This document shows, piece by piece, positions 16,613 to 25,761 of a stretch of 64,000 nt of DNA (the stretch's first letter is position 1; every line of letters begins with the position of its first letter). Position numbers and translations under genes: made by a program. The notes under the pieces are model-generated. The model saw nothing but the letters and a program-made list of their open reading frames with translations, ran no database searches and was not told the DNA's origin. Origin of the DNA: Pelagimonas varians (lineage in GTDB: Bacteria; Pseudomonadota; Alphaproteobacteria; Rhodobacterales; Rhodobacteraceae); the NCBI RefSeq assembly GCF_003208435.1, contig NZ_QKMF01000010.1:1-64000 (forward strand). Reading direction: 5' to 3'.

Positions 16613-17557
16613 ATGTCTATATTTACAAAATCCGTGACCGCAATGGCGCTGGCGTTGACCGCTGTCACTGGTGCCGCTCAGGCCGAGTATCCGGAAAAAC
16701 CGGTTGAGTTTGTTGTGCCGTGGCCTCCGGGTGATCTTGAGGATGTGTTGACGCGGATGATCGCCGAAGATTTCTCCGAGGCTTATGGTGTGCCGACCGC
16801 AGTTGTGAACAAACCGGGCGGCGGCGGCGGCCCATTCCCCGGCGCGATCGAAGTCGCCAATGCACCGGCGGATGGCTATACGGTCGGGTCGTTTATCATC
16901 GCGATCCCTGTGGTTGGCCCGATGATCGGAATTCCCGACCTCAACCCCGATCCCTTTGTGCCGCTTGGCAACTTTCTGACTTATCCATTTGTCATCGCGG
17001 CCTCAGGCGATGCGCCTTATGACGATATGGCCGGTCTGGCGGCGCATGCGCAGGAAAATGACGTGGTTCTGGGCCATTTTGGCGCGCCATTGGTGCCAAC
17101 GCAGGTGACCTTTGGCATCGCCAAAGACATGGGTTTCGCATTTGCGGCGGATGCAGCTTTTGATGCACTGGACTGCAATACGCTGGCCTCGGGTGATGTT
17201 GATGTCGTCAACACCACAATCCAACAGATTCTCCCCTGTCTCGACACGGTCAAAGTGCTTGCCTCCATCGGCGCAGAGCGGATTTCGCTGACCCCCGACA
17301 CCCCCACAGTGGCCGAGCTGGCCCCCGACCTTGATGTCTCTCTTTGGAACGGTTTGTTTGTTCATGCCGACACACCGCAAGATGTTCAGGACAAGATCAT
17401 CGCCGTGGCCCAAAAGACCGTGATGTCCGAGCGGGCGCAAAAACTGGCAGCCGAAACCGGCGCGGCTGTGTATTGGCAGCCCGCAGACGAGGTGGTCATG
17501 CAGATCCAGAAGGACATCAAAACGATGGCCGGCATCGACGCAATGCTGTCCGAATAA
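16613..17557 (+). CDS. TTT-family periplasmic solute-binding protein (TctC/Bug-like)
   Basis: Periplasmic binding component of a tripartite tricarboxylate transporter. The 314-residue precursor has a signal peptide (about 1-24, ending GAAQA), then the Bug-family motifs YPEKPVEFVVPWPPGD and VVNKPGGGGGPFPG, with ADGYTVG. These bind small carboxylates. The ATG at 16613 follows GGAGAG. TctB and TctA follow at once, giving the complete three-part system. Divergence from the IclR operon suggests it imports the compound that operon degrades, probably one with a carboxyl group. Confidence 0.87.
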   Translation: MSIFTKSVTAMALALTAVTGAAQAEYPEKPVEFVVPWPPGDLEDVLTRMIAEDFSEAYGVPTAVVNKPGGGGGPFPGAIEVANAPADGYTVGSFIIAIPVVGPMIGIPDLNPDPFVPLGNFLTYPFVIAASGDAPYDDMAGLAAHAQENDVVLGHFGAPLVPTQVTFGIAKDMGFAFAADAAFDALDCNTLASGDVDVVNTTIQQILPCLDTVKVLASIGAERISLTPDTPTVAELAPDLDVSLWNGLFVHADTPQDVQDKIIAVAQKTVMSERAQKLAAETGAAVYWQPADEVVMQIQKDIKTMAGIDAMLSE

Positions 17558-17628
17558 CCGGATTGATCTGCGGTCAGGCAACATCGCCGTTGCCTGACCA
17601 TTACCCATGCACAATCGGGGTTTTCAAC

Positions 17629-18168
17629 ATGTCGCGCATCAAAACGCTACAATCCTTGTTCAAACGCTACCGCCGCCCCGGTGACATTGTCTTTGCTTGG
17701 GCATTGTTGATTTTGTCAGTGTTCTTGCTGACCCAGATCTATGACCAGACGGCCTATCGCAGCGGTGGAAAGCTGTTTGCGCAGCCGCGGTTCTGGCCTG
17801 CCCTGTCCCTGATCGGGATGACGGTTTTTGCCGCCTTTCATGTTCTGGGATCGCTATGGTCCGAACGCATCGAAGGCCGTTGGCGCGAAGTGTTGATGTG
17901 GGTGGCCTCGCTTGAATATGCGGTCTGGTTTATCGCTTATGCGGCTTTGGTTCCCTATGGGGGCTACTTGCCCACCACCGTGATCTTTGCCGTCATATTG
18001 GCGCTGCGGGTCGGCTATCGCAGCACTTTAATGTTGGGGGCGGCGGCAATCAGCGCTGTTTGTATCGTTGTTTTGTTCAAAACGATCCTGAAGGTGAACT
18101 TGCCATCAGGTCTGATCTACGAGGCGCTTCCCGACGGGCTGCGCCAAATCATGCTGACTTATTTCTGA
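17629..18168 (+). CDS. TTT-family small membrane subunit (TctB)
   Basis: Small integral membrane subunit of the TTT transporter, 179 residues with four hydrophobic segments (about 20-38, 58-76, 92-125, 130-150). Sequence conservation in this family is low, so the call rests on size, topology and its place between the binding protein and TctA. ATG at 17629 is preceded by a weak GGGG site. A short gap of 13 bases separates it from TctA. Confidence 0.8.
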   Translation: MSRIKTLQSLFKRYRRPGDIVFAWALLILSVFLLTQIYDQTAYRSGGKLFAQPRFWPALSLIGMTVFAAFHVLGSLWSERIEGRWREVLMWVASLEYAVWFIAYAALVPYGGYLPTTVIFAVILALRVGYRSTLMLGAAAISAVCIVVLFKTILKVNLPSGLIYEALPDGLRQIMLTYF

Positions 18169-18181
18169 TCGGACCGGATGA

Positions 18182-19699
18182 ATGGAAAACATGCTTCTTG
18201 GACTTGAAATGCTGGCCCGTTGGGATGTGGTCCTCGCTCTTTTTGTCGGATCAATCGGAGGCGTTGTTATCGGGGCCATCCCGGGCGTCGGGCCGGCGGT
18301 GGCGATTGCGATTTTGCTGCCTGCCACATTCTCGCTTGATCCAATTGTCGGTCTGACAATGCTTTTGGGTATTTACGGATCGTCGATGTACGGCGGTGCG
18401 ATTCCGGCGATTTTGATCAACACGCCGGGGACTGCGGTGAATGCGCTGACGTCTTATGATGGTTATCCGATGACCCAAGCGGGCGAGGGGCATCGCGCTT
18501 TGTCACTGGCCTATTCAGCGTCGTTCTGGGGCGGAATTTTTGGCATCGGCTGTTTGATCCTGCTTTCGCCTGTCTTGGCCTTGATCGCCCCGATGTTCGG
18601 ATCACGAGAGATCTTTCTTGCCGCTATGCTGGGGATCATTCTCGTTATTCTGGCCCATCGCGGCCAGATTTTCGCGGCCGGATTGTTGGCCATGTTCGGG
18701 ATTTTCCTGCAAACTGTGGGCCTTGATGCGGTCACTTACACGCAGCGCTACACCTTCGGGTATTCTTTCCTGACCTCGGGGATAAATCTGATTGTTGTTG
18801 TGCTGGGCCTGTTCGCGCTTAGTCAGGCGTTTTTCTTGCTCACCGCGCCGGACAGCAGCCCCGATGCAAAGCCCGTCAAAGGCAGAATGTCGGTCGGGCT
18901 TCGTGAATTGATGAAGCACAAACGCGTGGCGACAGTGGCCTCGGGGTTTGGCGTCATCCTTGGCATGATCCCCGGCACCGGCGAATTCACCGCCCAATTC
19001 ATGAGCTATACCTACGCCCAAAAGACCTCCAAGGATCCGGACAAATTCGGCAAAGGCTCCCCCGAAGGCTTGATCGCATCCGAGGCGGCCAACAACGCGG
19101 TGCCCGCCGCCGCGATGATCCCGCTTTTGGCGCTTGGCATTCCCGGTGAGGCTCTGACGGCAATGATGTTGTCGGTCTTTTATGTGCACAATGTTATTCC
19201 CGGCCCGCAGCTGTTCCAGAACAATATCGACCTTGTTTACGGGCTCTACTTTGCGCTGATCTTGCTCAATGTGATTGTCATGGTTTTCTTGCTGTTCTCG
19301 ACCAACTTGCTGACGAAAATCATCCGTGTCCCCACCCGTTTTCTGGGTGTGATGATCCTGATCTTGTCGTTTGTGGGGGTTTATTCGTTGCGCAATTCGC
19401 TGACCGATTGCATGATTTCCGCGGGTTTCGGCGTGCTTGGTTTGATCCTGAAACGCTTGAACCTGCCCATTGTACCGATCATCCTTGGCATGGTCCTTGG
19501 TGGCATCATGGAGGTCAAACTCCGCTCGGCGCTGCCACGTCTCAAGACACCGTTTGATATGATCGACCGGCCGATCGCCTTCATCATCTTCACTCTCATT
19601 GTGATCGTTCTGGCATTGCATATCCGCACTCTCATCAAAGAAGTGCGGGCGCATCAGCCCGAAGAAGACCACGACATGCACGACAGCCAAACACGGTAG
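18182..19699 (+). CDS. TTT-family large permease subunit (TctA)
   Basis: Main translocating subunit of the TTT transporter, 505 residues with about twelve membrane segments. Hallmarks of TctA are present twice: GAIPGVGPAVAIAILLP near residue 30 and GMIPGTGEFTAQFMSY near 265, and GIYGSSMYGGAIPAILINTPG with the conserved glycines. It works with the binding protein and TctB and is driven by an ion gradient. The C-terminus ends in a short charged tail. Assignment to the family is certain; substrate is inferred from neighbours. Confidence 0.93.
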   Translation: MENMLLGLEMLARWDVVLALFVGSIGGVVIGAIPGVGPAVAIAILLPATFSLDPIVGLTMLLGIYGSSMYGGAIPAILINTPGTAVNALTSYDGYPMTQAGEGHRALSLAYSASFWGGIFGIGCLILLSPVLALIAPMFGSREIFLAAMLGIILVILAHRGQIFAAGLLAMFGIFLQTVGLDAVTYTQRYTFGYSFLTSGINLIVVVLGLFALSQAFFLLTAPDSSPDAKPVKGRMSVGLRELMKHKRVATVASGFGVILGMIPGTGEFTAQFMSYTYAQKTSKDPDKFGKGSPEGLIASEAANNAVPAAAMIPLLALGIPGEALTAMMLSVFYVHNVIPGPQLFQNNIDLVYGLYFALILLNVIVMVFLLFSTNLLTKIIRVPTRFLGVMILILSFVGVYSLRNSLTDCMISAGFGVLGLILKRLNLPIVPIILGMVLGGIMEVKLRSALPRLKTPFDMIDRPIAFIIFTLIVIVLALHIRTLIKEVRAHQPEEDHDMHDSQTR

Positions 19700-19704
19700 G
19701 ACCC

Positions 19705-21189
19705 ATGGATCAGACACACATTGATGCGCTGCGTGCGCAGCCCGTTCCGCCCTTTTTGCACTTGATTGATGGCAAACCCGTCCCCGCATCCGACAGTGGG
19801 ACACTTGATGTCTTGTCGCCGATAGACGGCCAGCTTTTGACGACGACCGCCAATGGCACCGCTGCGGATATGGACAGCGCGATTGCCTCGGCCCGCGCTG
19901 CATTCGAAGACGGGCGTTGGGCAGGCCAGCCCCCTGCGGCGCGTAAAAAGGTTTTGCTAAAATGGGCGGATTTGATCGAGGCCAATGCCTTGGAACTGGC
20001 AGTTTTGGGCGTACGCGACAATGGCACCGAAATCGGCATGGCGATCAAGGCAGAACCGGGATCAGCGGCGGGCACCATCCGGTATTACGCCGAAGCGCTC
20101 GACAAGGTTTACGGTGAAATTGCGCCAACAGCGCCCGATATATTGGGAATGATCCACAAGGAACCGGTTGGGGTGGTCGGCGCGATTATTCCTTGGAATT
20201 TCCCTTTGATGATCGGCGCTTGGAAGCTTGGGCCTGCGCTGGCGATGGGCAATTCGGTGGTGCTGAAGCCTGCGGAAACGGCATCATTGTCACTGATGCG
20301 CATGGCGCAACTGGCGCTTGAGGCGGGCCTGCCGCCTGGGGTTCTGAACGCCGTGACCGGAGAAGGCAAAGTGGTCGGCGAGGCGATGGGTCTGTCGATG
20401 GATGTCGACGTTTTGGTCTTTACTGGGTCAGGCGGTACAGGCCGGCGTTTGATGGAATATTCGGCCCGTTCAAATATGAAACGGGTCTATCTGGAACTGG
20501 GCGGGAAATCCCCCAATATCGTCTTTGCGGACGCCCCCGATCTGGCCGAGGCGGCCAAAGTAGCGGCAGGTGGTATTTTCCGCAATTCAGGACAGGTCTG
20601 CGTGGCCGGATCGCGCCTGCTGGTCGAGGCGTCGATCCACGATGAATTCGTCGCCGAAGTCGCCAAAGCGACCGAAGCCATGCGCGTCGGTGATCCGCTA
20701 AGGCTGGACACCGCCATCGGTGCTGTGAATTCCGAAACCCAGCTGCGGCAAAACCTCGGGTTTGTTGACATGGCACTTTCCGAAGGCGGCCGCGTTGTAA
20801 CCGGCGGATCGCGGGTTTTAGAGGAAACGGGCGGCTACTATATGGCCCCGACAATTGTCACAGGCGTGACGCCAGACGCATCGCTGGCCCAAAAAGAAGT
20901 CTTTGGCCCCGTGCTGGGCGTCACTCCGTTCCAGACCGAAGAAGAGGCTGTTCGCATCGCCAATTCCACCGTGTACGGGCTAGCCGGGGCGGCATGGACA
21001 TCCAATCTAAGCCGCGCGCACCGGATGGTGCGCAAAGTGCGCACAGGCGTGATGCATATTAACACCTATGGCGGTGCGGATGGCACGGTGCCGTTGGGCG
21101 GCGTCGGTCAGTCGGGCAACGGAGCTGACAAGTCGCTGCATGCGATTGAAAAATACATCAATCTCAAGACCGCGTGGATCAAGCTTTAG
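19705..21189 (+). CDS. NAD(P)-dependent aldehyde dehydrogenase
   Basis: Aldehyde dehydrogenase superfamily member of 494 residues. It has the N-terminal segment FLHLIDGKPVPASDSGTLDV core, the cofactor-binding PWNFPLMIGAWKLGPALAMGN (key PWNFP), the glutamate in LELGGKSPN and the catalytic cysteine in GQVCVAGSRL. Located just after TctA and co-directional with the TTT genes, it would oxidise the aldehyde released by the phospho-lyase-like enzyme or by the aminotransferase of the divergent operon. Betaine-aldehyde-like and gamma-glutamyl-aminobutyraldehyde-like dehydrogenases are alternative readings. Confidence 0.85.
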   Translation: MDQTHIDALRAQPVPPFLHLIDGKPVPASDSGTLDVLSPIDGQLLTTTANGTAADMDSAIASARAAFEDGRWAGQPPAARKKVLLKWADLIEANALELAVLGVRDNGTEIGMAIKAEPGSAAGTIRYYAEALDKVYGEIAPTAPDILGMIHKEPVGVVGAIIPWNFPLMIGAWKLGPALAMGNSVVLKPAETASLSLMRMAQLALEAGLPPGVLNAVTGEGKVVGEAMGLSMDVDVLVFTGSGGTGRRLMEYSARSNMKRVYLELGGKSPNIVFADAPDLAEAAKVAAGGIFRNSGQVCVAGSRLLVEASIHDEFVAEVAKATEAMRVGDPLRLDTAIGAVNSETQLRQNLGFVDMALSEGGRVVTGGSRVLEETGGYYMAPTIVTGVTPDASLAQKEVFGPVLGVTPFQTEEEAVRIANSTVYGLAGAAWTSNLSRAHRMVRKVRTGVMHINTYGGADGTVPLGGVGQSGNGADKSLHAIEKYINLKTAWIKL

Positions 21190-21198
21190 GGGCCTGTT

Positions 21199-22428
21199 AT
21201 GACAGATAAGACCATTTTGGTGATTGGCACCTACGACACCAAAGACGACGAACTTGCGTTTCTGGCGGATGTGATCCGCGGTCAGGGCGGACAGGTCGCC
21301 ACTATGGATGTGTCGGTGTTGGGCGACCCGTCAAACCCGTGCGATTATTCCAAACATGATGTGGCAGCAGAGGGCGGCAGTTCAATCGAGGCCGCTATCG
21401 CATCCGGCAATGAAAATGGCGCGATGCAAATTATGGCGGCGGGGGCGGCCTTGCTGACGGCCCGCCTGTACGCAGAAGGCAAATTTGACGGCATGATTGT
21501 GCTGGGCGGCACAATGGGGACCGATCTGGCGCTTGATGTGGCTTCGGCCTTGCCGCTGGGGGTGCCGAAATACATCGTGTCTACTGTCGCGTTTTCACCC
21601 TTGATACCGGCTGAGCGGCTTGCGGCCGACACCCAGATGATCCTTTGGGCTGGCGGGCTTTATGGGCTCAATTCGGTCTGTAAATCGTCGCTGAGCCAAG
21701 CGGCTGGTGCCGTGCTCGGCGCGGCCCGTGCCGTACAACCGCCAGATCCGAACAAGCCCTTGATCGGGATGATGTCACTTGGCACCTCGGCGCTGAAATA
21801 TGTGATCCCGCTTAAACCGGCTCTCGAAGAGCGCGGCTTCGAAGTCGCGGTGTTCCATGCCACCGGTATGGGCGGGCGGGCGTTTGAAAGCCTTGCGGGG
21901 CAGGGGGCATTTGCCTGTGTCTTTGATCTATGTACGCAAGAGTTGGGCAATCATGTCTGTGGATCGAACCTGTCCGCCGGCGCGGACCGCCTGACCAATG
22001 CAGGCAAACACGGCACACCGCAGATTGTGGCCCCCGGATGTTATGACCTTGTCGATATCGTCGGATGGCAGCCCATGCCGGACAAATGGGCGGATCATCC
22101 GAAACACGCGCACAACCGTTTGCTGACCTCGATTGTTCTAAATGACGAAGAACGTCGGAGCGTGGCCCGTGCCCACAGTGACCAGCTGGCGCAGGCCACC
22201 GGACCGGTTGCGATGCTGTTGCCACAAGACGGTTTGGGGGAATGGGATCGGGTTGGTGCCGATTTGCACAACAAAGAGGGATTGCAGCAGTTTCTGGCCG
22301 AGCTGGAAAATACGCTGCCTGACTCTGTGCAAAAGCACCGAATTGAAGGCCATATCAATGACCCTATTTTTGCTGACACCGCTTTGCAGGTTTTCGACCA
22401 ATGGCGGGATCGCGGGTTAGTCGCGTGA
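21199..22428 (+). CDS. Tm-1-like/UPF0261 ATP-binding domain protein
   Basis: UPF0261 family protein of 409 residues, with an N-terminal Tm-1-like ATP-binding part (ILVIGTYDTKDDELAFLADVI) and a second conserved part (GMMSLGTSALKYVIPLKPALEERGFEVAVFHATGMGGRAFE, key ATGMGG). The tomato Tm-1 homologue binds ATP and a viral protein; bacterial members have no agreed reaction but recur in catabolic operons. Here it is the last gene of the TTT/aldehyde dehydrogenase unit. Its 3' end overlaps hpaR on the opposite strand by 12 bases. Function is unknown. Confidence 0.8.
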   Translation: MTDKTILVIGTYDTKDDELAFLADVIRGQGGQVATMDVSVLGDPSNPCDYSKHDVAAEGGSSIEAAIASGNENGAMQIMAAGAALLTARLYAEGKFDGMIVLGGTMGTDLALDVASALPLGVPKYIVSTVAFSPLIPAERLAADTQMILWAGGLYGLNSVCKSSLSQAAGAVLGAARAVQPPDPNKPLIGMMSLGTSALKYVIPLKPALEERGFEVAVFHATGMGGRAFESLAGQGAFACVFDLCTQELGNHVCGSNLSAGADRLTNAGKHGTPQIVAPGCYDLVDIVGWQPMPDKWADHPKHAHNRLLTSIVLNDEERRSVARAHSDQLAQATGPVAMLLPQDGLGEWDRVGADLHNKEGLQQFLAELENTLPDSVQKHRIEGHINDPIFADTALQVFDQWRDRGLVA

Positions 22429-22854
22429 CCCCGGATCCAGCTTGGCCAATAGGTCGAGCAACGTTTCATAGTTTTCATCGCCAAGCGTGATGCGAAAATC
22501 CGCGACGATCTGAGCGGATTGAGCAGCGCGTTCGGTGATGATTTTTTGGCCGGCTTCAGTGATGTCAATGATCTGGCGCCGACGGTCGGCTTGATCACGT
22601 GTCTGGGTGATTAGCCCTTTGTCACGCATGGTCGATGCGATCCGAGTGAGGCTGGGAAACAACAGGCTGGACCGGTCGGCCAGCGTCGTCGTGTCCAGGG
22701 CCCCATACTCTGACAAGACCCGCAAGACCCGCCACTGCTGCTCCGTAATTCCGGTTTCCGACAGCATTTCGCGGATTGGTGCCATCACGCCTTCGCGGGC
22801 GCGAATCAAGGCGATCGGCAAAGAGCGCGAGGTTGATGGAAGCTTTGACGTCAT
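22417..22854 (-). CDS. hpaR: HpaR-like MarR-family repressor of homoprotocatechuate degradation
   Basis: MarR-family regulator of 145 residues with a winged helix-turn-helix: ITEQQWRVLRVLSEYGALD, TTLADRSSLLFPSLTRIASTM, and the wing motif DQADRRRQIIDIT. N-terminal SLPIALIRAREGVMAPIREML matches HpaR/HpcR, which represses the meta-cleavage operon until homoprotocatechuate or 4-hydroxyphenylacetate is present. It is divergent from hpaF with a 108-bp shared promoter region, the usual HpaR position. Confidence 0.88.
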   Translation of the reverse strand: MTSKLPSTSRSLPIALIRAREGVMAPIREMLSETGITEQQWRVLRVLSEYGALDTTTLADRSSLLFPSLTRIASTMRDKGLITQTRDQADRRRQIIDITEAGQKIITERAAQSAQIVADFRITLGDENYETLLDLLAKLDPGSRD

Positions 22855-22903
22855 GGGTCACCCGATGTCTGCGTTTATTGGACTGTGTGCTGCCAACTTG
22901 GGG

Positions 22904-22945
22904 TTGACAATGCAAGGTGATATTATTTAACTTGGCAATTATTAA
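22904..22945 (+). promoter_or_regulatory. Candidate hpa operon promoter with repeated TTAAC elements
   Basis: TTGACA (22904-22909) is followed after 17 nt by TTAACT (22927-22932). A second TTAAC appears near 22942. The AT-rich stretch between hpaR and hpaF is the natural place for HpaR binding; the operator itself is not resolved by eye. Confidence 0.4.
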
Positions 22946-22962
22946 CATGACAAGGAAAGCCG

Positions 22963-23352
22963 ATGCCCCACTTTCATATCGAATATTCAGCCAACCTCGA
23001 ACCGGCGGTGGATATGGGCGCATTGTGTGAGGCCATACGGGCCGAAGCGGCGCAGATCGACACGTTTCCCATGGCTGGCATACGGGTTCGGGCCACGCGG
23101 GTTGATCATTACAGTATGGCAGACGGGCACCCCAAACACGGGTTTATCGATTTGTCGGTCCGCCTGCGCGAAGGCCGTCCCGCCGATGTTAAACTCGACG
23201 CGATCACACGTATATTCGCGCGGCTTAAACGCTTTGTGGAACCGGCTTTGGCGGTGCAGTCAATCGCACTGTCCGCCGAAATGCGCGATATCGACGCCGC
23301 CCTGTCACCTAAATTCGGAAATATTCGCGACCATCTGGAGGATCCCGCATGA
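22963..23352 (+). CDS. hpaF: 5-carboxymethyl-2-hydroxymuconate delta-isomerase
   Basis: Isomerises 5-carboxymethyl-2-hydroxymuconate in the homoprotocatechuate meta pathway. The mature N-terminal proline (MPHFHIEYSAN) is the catalytic residue of this tautomerase-fold family. At 129 residues it has normal length, with FPMAGIRVRATRVDHYSMAD and HGFIDLSVRLREGR being typical. It is the first gene of the operon and its stop overlaps the hpaE start (ATGA). Confidence 0.92.
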   Translation: MPHFHIEYSANLEPAVDMGALCEAIRAEAAQIDTFPMAGIRVRATRVDHYSMADGHPKHGFIDLSVRLREGRPADVKLDAITRIFARLKRFVEPALAVQSIALSAEMRDIDAALSPKFGNIRDHLEDPA

Positions 23353-24857
23353 CTGCGCTGAACGAAAACATACAAAAACTTGACGGGTTCCTTGAGCGGT
23401 TTCGCGAAACAGGCATTTTGAACCGGATTGCAGGCAAGGATGTGGCCGGTAGCGCAGGTACGTTTGCCAATACGTCGCCTGTCGACAAGTCGGTAATTTG
23501 CGATGTCGCGCATGGCACAGCCAAGGACATCGACACTGCGGCCAATGCGGCCTCTGACGCGTTTGCAAAATGGCGCGATATGCCGGCAACCGAACGCCGC
23601 AAGATCCTGATCAAAGTTGCAGAAGGGATTGAAGCGCGCGCCGAAGAAATCGCGCTTTGTGAATGCTGGGACACCGGCCAAACCATGCGGTTTATGTCCA
23701 AGGCCGCGCTGCGCGGTGCCGCCAACTTTCGCTATTTTGCCGATCAGGTGGTGCAGGCCCGCGATGGTCAACACCTGAAGTCACCGACCTTGATGAATGT
23801 CACGTCGCGTACCCCGATCGGGCCGGTCGGGGTGATTACGCCGTGGAACACACCGTTTATGTTGTCCACTTGGAAGATCGCGCCAGCATTGGCAGCCGGG
23901 TGCACGGTTGTCCACAAACCGGCCGAGGCATCGCCGCTGTCTGCACGTCTATTGGTGGAAATCGCTGAAGAAGCAGGCCTTCCGCCCGGTGTCTTGAACA
24001 CCGTGAACGGGTTTGGCGAAGATGCTGGCAAAGCGTTGTGTGAACATCCAAAGATCAAGGCCATCGCCTTTGTCGGCGAAAGCCGGACAGGTTCGTTGAT
24101 CACCAAGCAGGGGGCCGACACGCTGAAACGCAACCACCTTGAACTGGGCGGCAAAAATCCGGTGATTGTCTTTGACGATGCCAATCTGGACGAAGCCTTG
24201 GACGCCGTCATTTTCATGATCTTTTCGATCAATGGTGAACGCTGCACCTCGTCTTCGCGGCTTTTGATCCAAGACACGATCCGCGCGGATTTCGAGGCCA
24301 AGCTGGTCGCCCGTGTGAACAACATCAAGGTTGGACATCCGCTTGATCCAGCGACGGAAATCGGCCCCTTGGTGACCGAAGAACACTTCAACAAAGTGAC
24401 CAGCTACTTTGACATCGCCAAGGAAGACGGCGCGACAGTGGCGGCAGGCGGCGTTACCGTCGGGGACGAAGGCTACTTTATCCGGCCCACGCTGTTCACC
24501 AACGCCAACAACAAGATGCGGATCGCGCAAGAAGAGATTTTTGGCCCCGTTCTGACGTCGATCCCGTTCTCAACCGAAGAAGACGCGTTGAGCATTGCGA
24601 ACGACACCCCCTACGGTTTGACCGGCTACGTCTGGACCAATGATTTGCAGCGCGCTCTGCGATTCACGGACCGGCTTGAGGCCGGAATGATCTGGGTAAA
24701 TTCCGCCAATGTGCGCCACTTGCCCACGCCGTTTGGCGGGGTCAAAGCAAGCGGCATCGGCCGCGACGGCGGCGATTGGAGCTTTGAGTTCTACATGGAG
24801 CAAAAGCACATTGGTTTTGCAACGGGCCCGCAGAAAATCATGCGCCTTGGTGCCTAA
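23349..24857 (+). CDS. hpaE: 5-carboxymethyl-2-hydroxymuconate semialdehyde dehydrogenase
   Basis: NAD-dependent oxidation of the ring-cleavage semialdehyde to 5-carboxymethyl-2-hydroxymuconate. The 502-residue aldehyde dehydrogenase has PWNTPFMLSTWKIAPALAAG (the PWNTP form typical of HpaE), glutamate in LELGGKNPV, and the active cysteine in GERCTSSSRLL, where the ERCT variant is characteristic of HpaE/HpcC. Its position between hpaF and the dioxygenases fixes the assignment. Confidence 0.93.
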   Translation: MTALNENIQKLDGFLERFRETGILNRIAGKDVAGSAGTFANTSPVDKSVICDVAHGTAKDIDTAANAASDAFAKWRDMPATERRKILIKVAEGIEARAEEIALCECWDTGQTMRFMSKAALRGAANFRYFADQVVQARDGQHLKSPTLMNVTSRTPIGPVGVITPWNTPFMLSTWKIAPALAAGCTVVHKPAEASPLSARLLVEIAEEAGLPPGVLNTVNGFGEDAGKALCEHPKIKAIAFVGESRTGSLITKQGADTLKRNHLELGGKNPVIVFDDANLDEALDAVIFMIFSINGERCTSSSRLLIQDTIRADFEAKLVARVNNIKVGHPLDPATEIGPLVTEEHFNKVTSYFDIAKEDGATVAAGGVTVGDEGYFIRPTLFTNANNKMRIAQEEIFGPVLTSIPFSTEEDALSIANDTPYGLTGYVWTNDLQRALRFTDRLEAGMIWVNSANVRHLPTPFGGVKASGIGRDGGDWSFEFYMEQKHIGFATGPQKIMRLGA

Positions 24858-24895
24858 GCCCGAACAAGATCCAACACAAACCCAAGGAGAAGACC

Positions 24896-25750
24896 ATGGG
24901 AGAACTCGTCCTAGCTGCCAAAATGACCCACGTCCCGACGATGCTCATGTCCGAGCAAGAGGGACCAGTCAAAGGCAAGCGTCAGACCGCCATCGACGGC
25001 CACCGCGAAATTGCCCGCCGAGCCAAAGAGCTGGGCGCGACGACGGTTGTTATCTGCGACACGCATTGGGTGTTGAACGCGGGCTTTCACATCAACGCAA
25101 ATACGCGGTTCGAAGGGTTGTTCACCTCAAATGAATTCCCGCAATTCATCCAGAACTTGCCCTATCGCTATGACGGAAACCCTGATTTGGGGGATGCCAT
25201 CGCCAGGATCGCCTGCGCCAAAGGTGTTCACACGCTGGCGCACCATCTTGACAGTCTTGAGGTGGAATATGGCACACTGGTTCCGATGCGGTTTATGAGC
25301 CGTGAGCACGAGATGAAGGTGGTTTCAGTGGGCGCTTGGTGCACCTCGCATGACCACGACGAAAGCCGCGTCATCGGCGAAGCGATCCGCGAGGCGATCG
25401 AGGCCAGCGACGAAAAGGTGCTTCTGGTTGCTTCGGGGTCGCTCAGCCATAAAATCTGGGCAAACAAAGACTACGCCGCCAACAATGGCACGTTCACCAT
25501 CAGCGCCGAATTCAACCGCCAAGTGGATTTGCACGTCCTTGAGATGTGGAAAAACGGCGATCATGCGACCTTTCTCAAAATGCTGGGGGATTATGCCACC
25601 TATTGCTGCGGCGAAGGTTCCATGCATGACACCGCCATGTTGTACGGTGCCTTGGGCTGGGATGCCTACGACGCGAAATGCGAAGTCGTGACCGACTATT
25701 TTCCTTCCTCTGGCACCGGCCAGACCAACGTCATATTCCCCGTTCAATAG
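24896..25750 (+). CDS. hpaD: 3,4-dihydroxyphenylacetate 2,3-dioxygenase, LigB-type (class III extradiol)
   Basis: Cleaves homoprotocatechuate next to the ring hydroxyls, giving 5-carboxymethyl-2-hydroxymuconic semialdehyde. This 284-residue protein is of the LigB/MhpB fold: H12 in AAKMTHVPTM and H57 in CDTHWVL are the expected metal-binding histidines, and ASGSLSHKIW carries the later active-site His. It resembles enterobacterial HpaD/HpcB. AGGAGA precedes the ATG. The following gene encodes a structurally unrelated enzyme for the same reaction. Confidence 0.9.
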   Translation: MGELVLAAKMTHVPTMLMSEQEGPVKGKRQTAIDGHREIARRAKELGATTVVICDTHWVLNAGFHINANTRFEGLFTSNEFPQFIQNLPYRYDGNPDLGDAIARIACAKGVHTLAHHLDSLEVEYGTLVPMRFMSREHEMKVVSVGAWCTSHDHDESRVIGEAIREAIEASDEKVLLVASGSLSHKIWANKDYAANNGTFTISAEFNRQVDLHVLEMWKNGDHATFLKMLGDYATYCCGEGSMHDTAMLYGALGWDAYDAKCEVVTDYFPSSGTGQTNVIFPVQ

Positions 25751-25761
25751 GAGCCATCCAG

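Noticed and set aside
18602-19903. 433-codon minus-strand open frame opposite tctA
   Set aside because: Rich in His, Gln and Arg, as expected from the reverse of a GC-biased membrane protein gene; TctA motifs are on the other strand.
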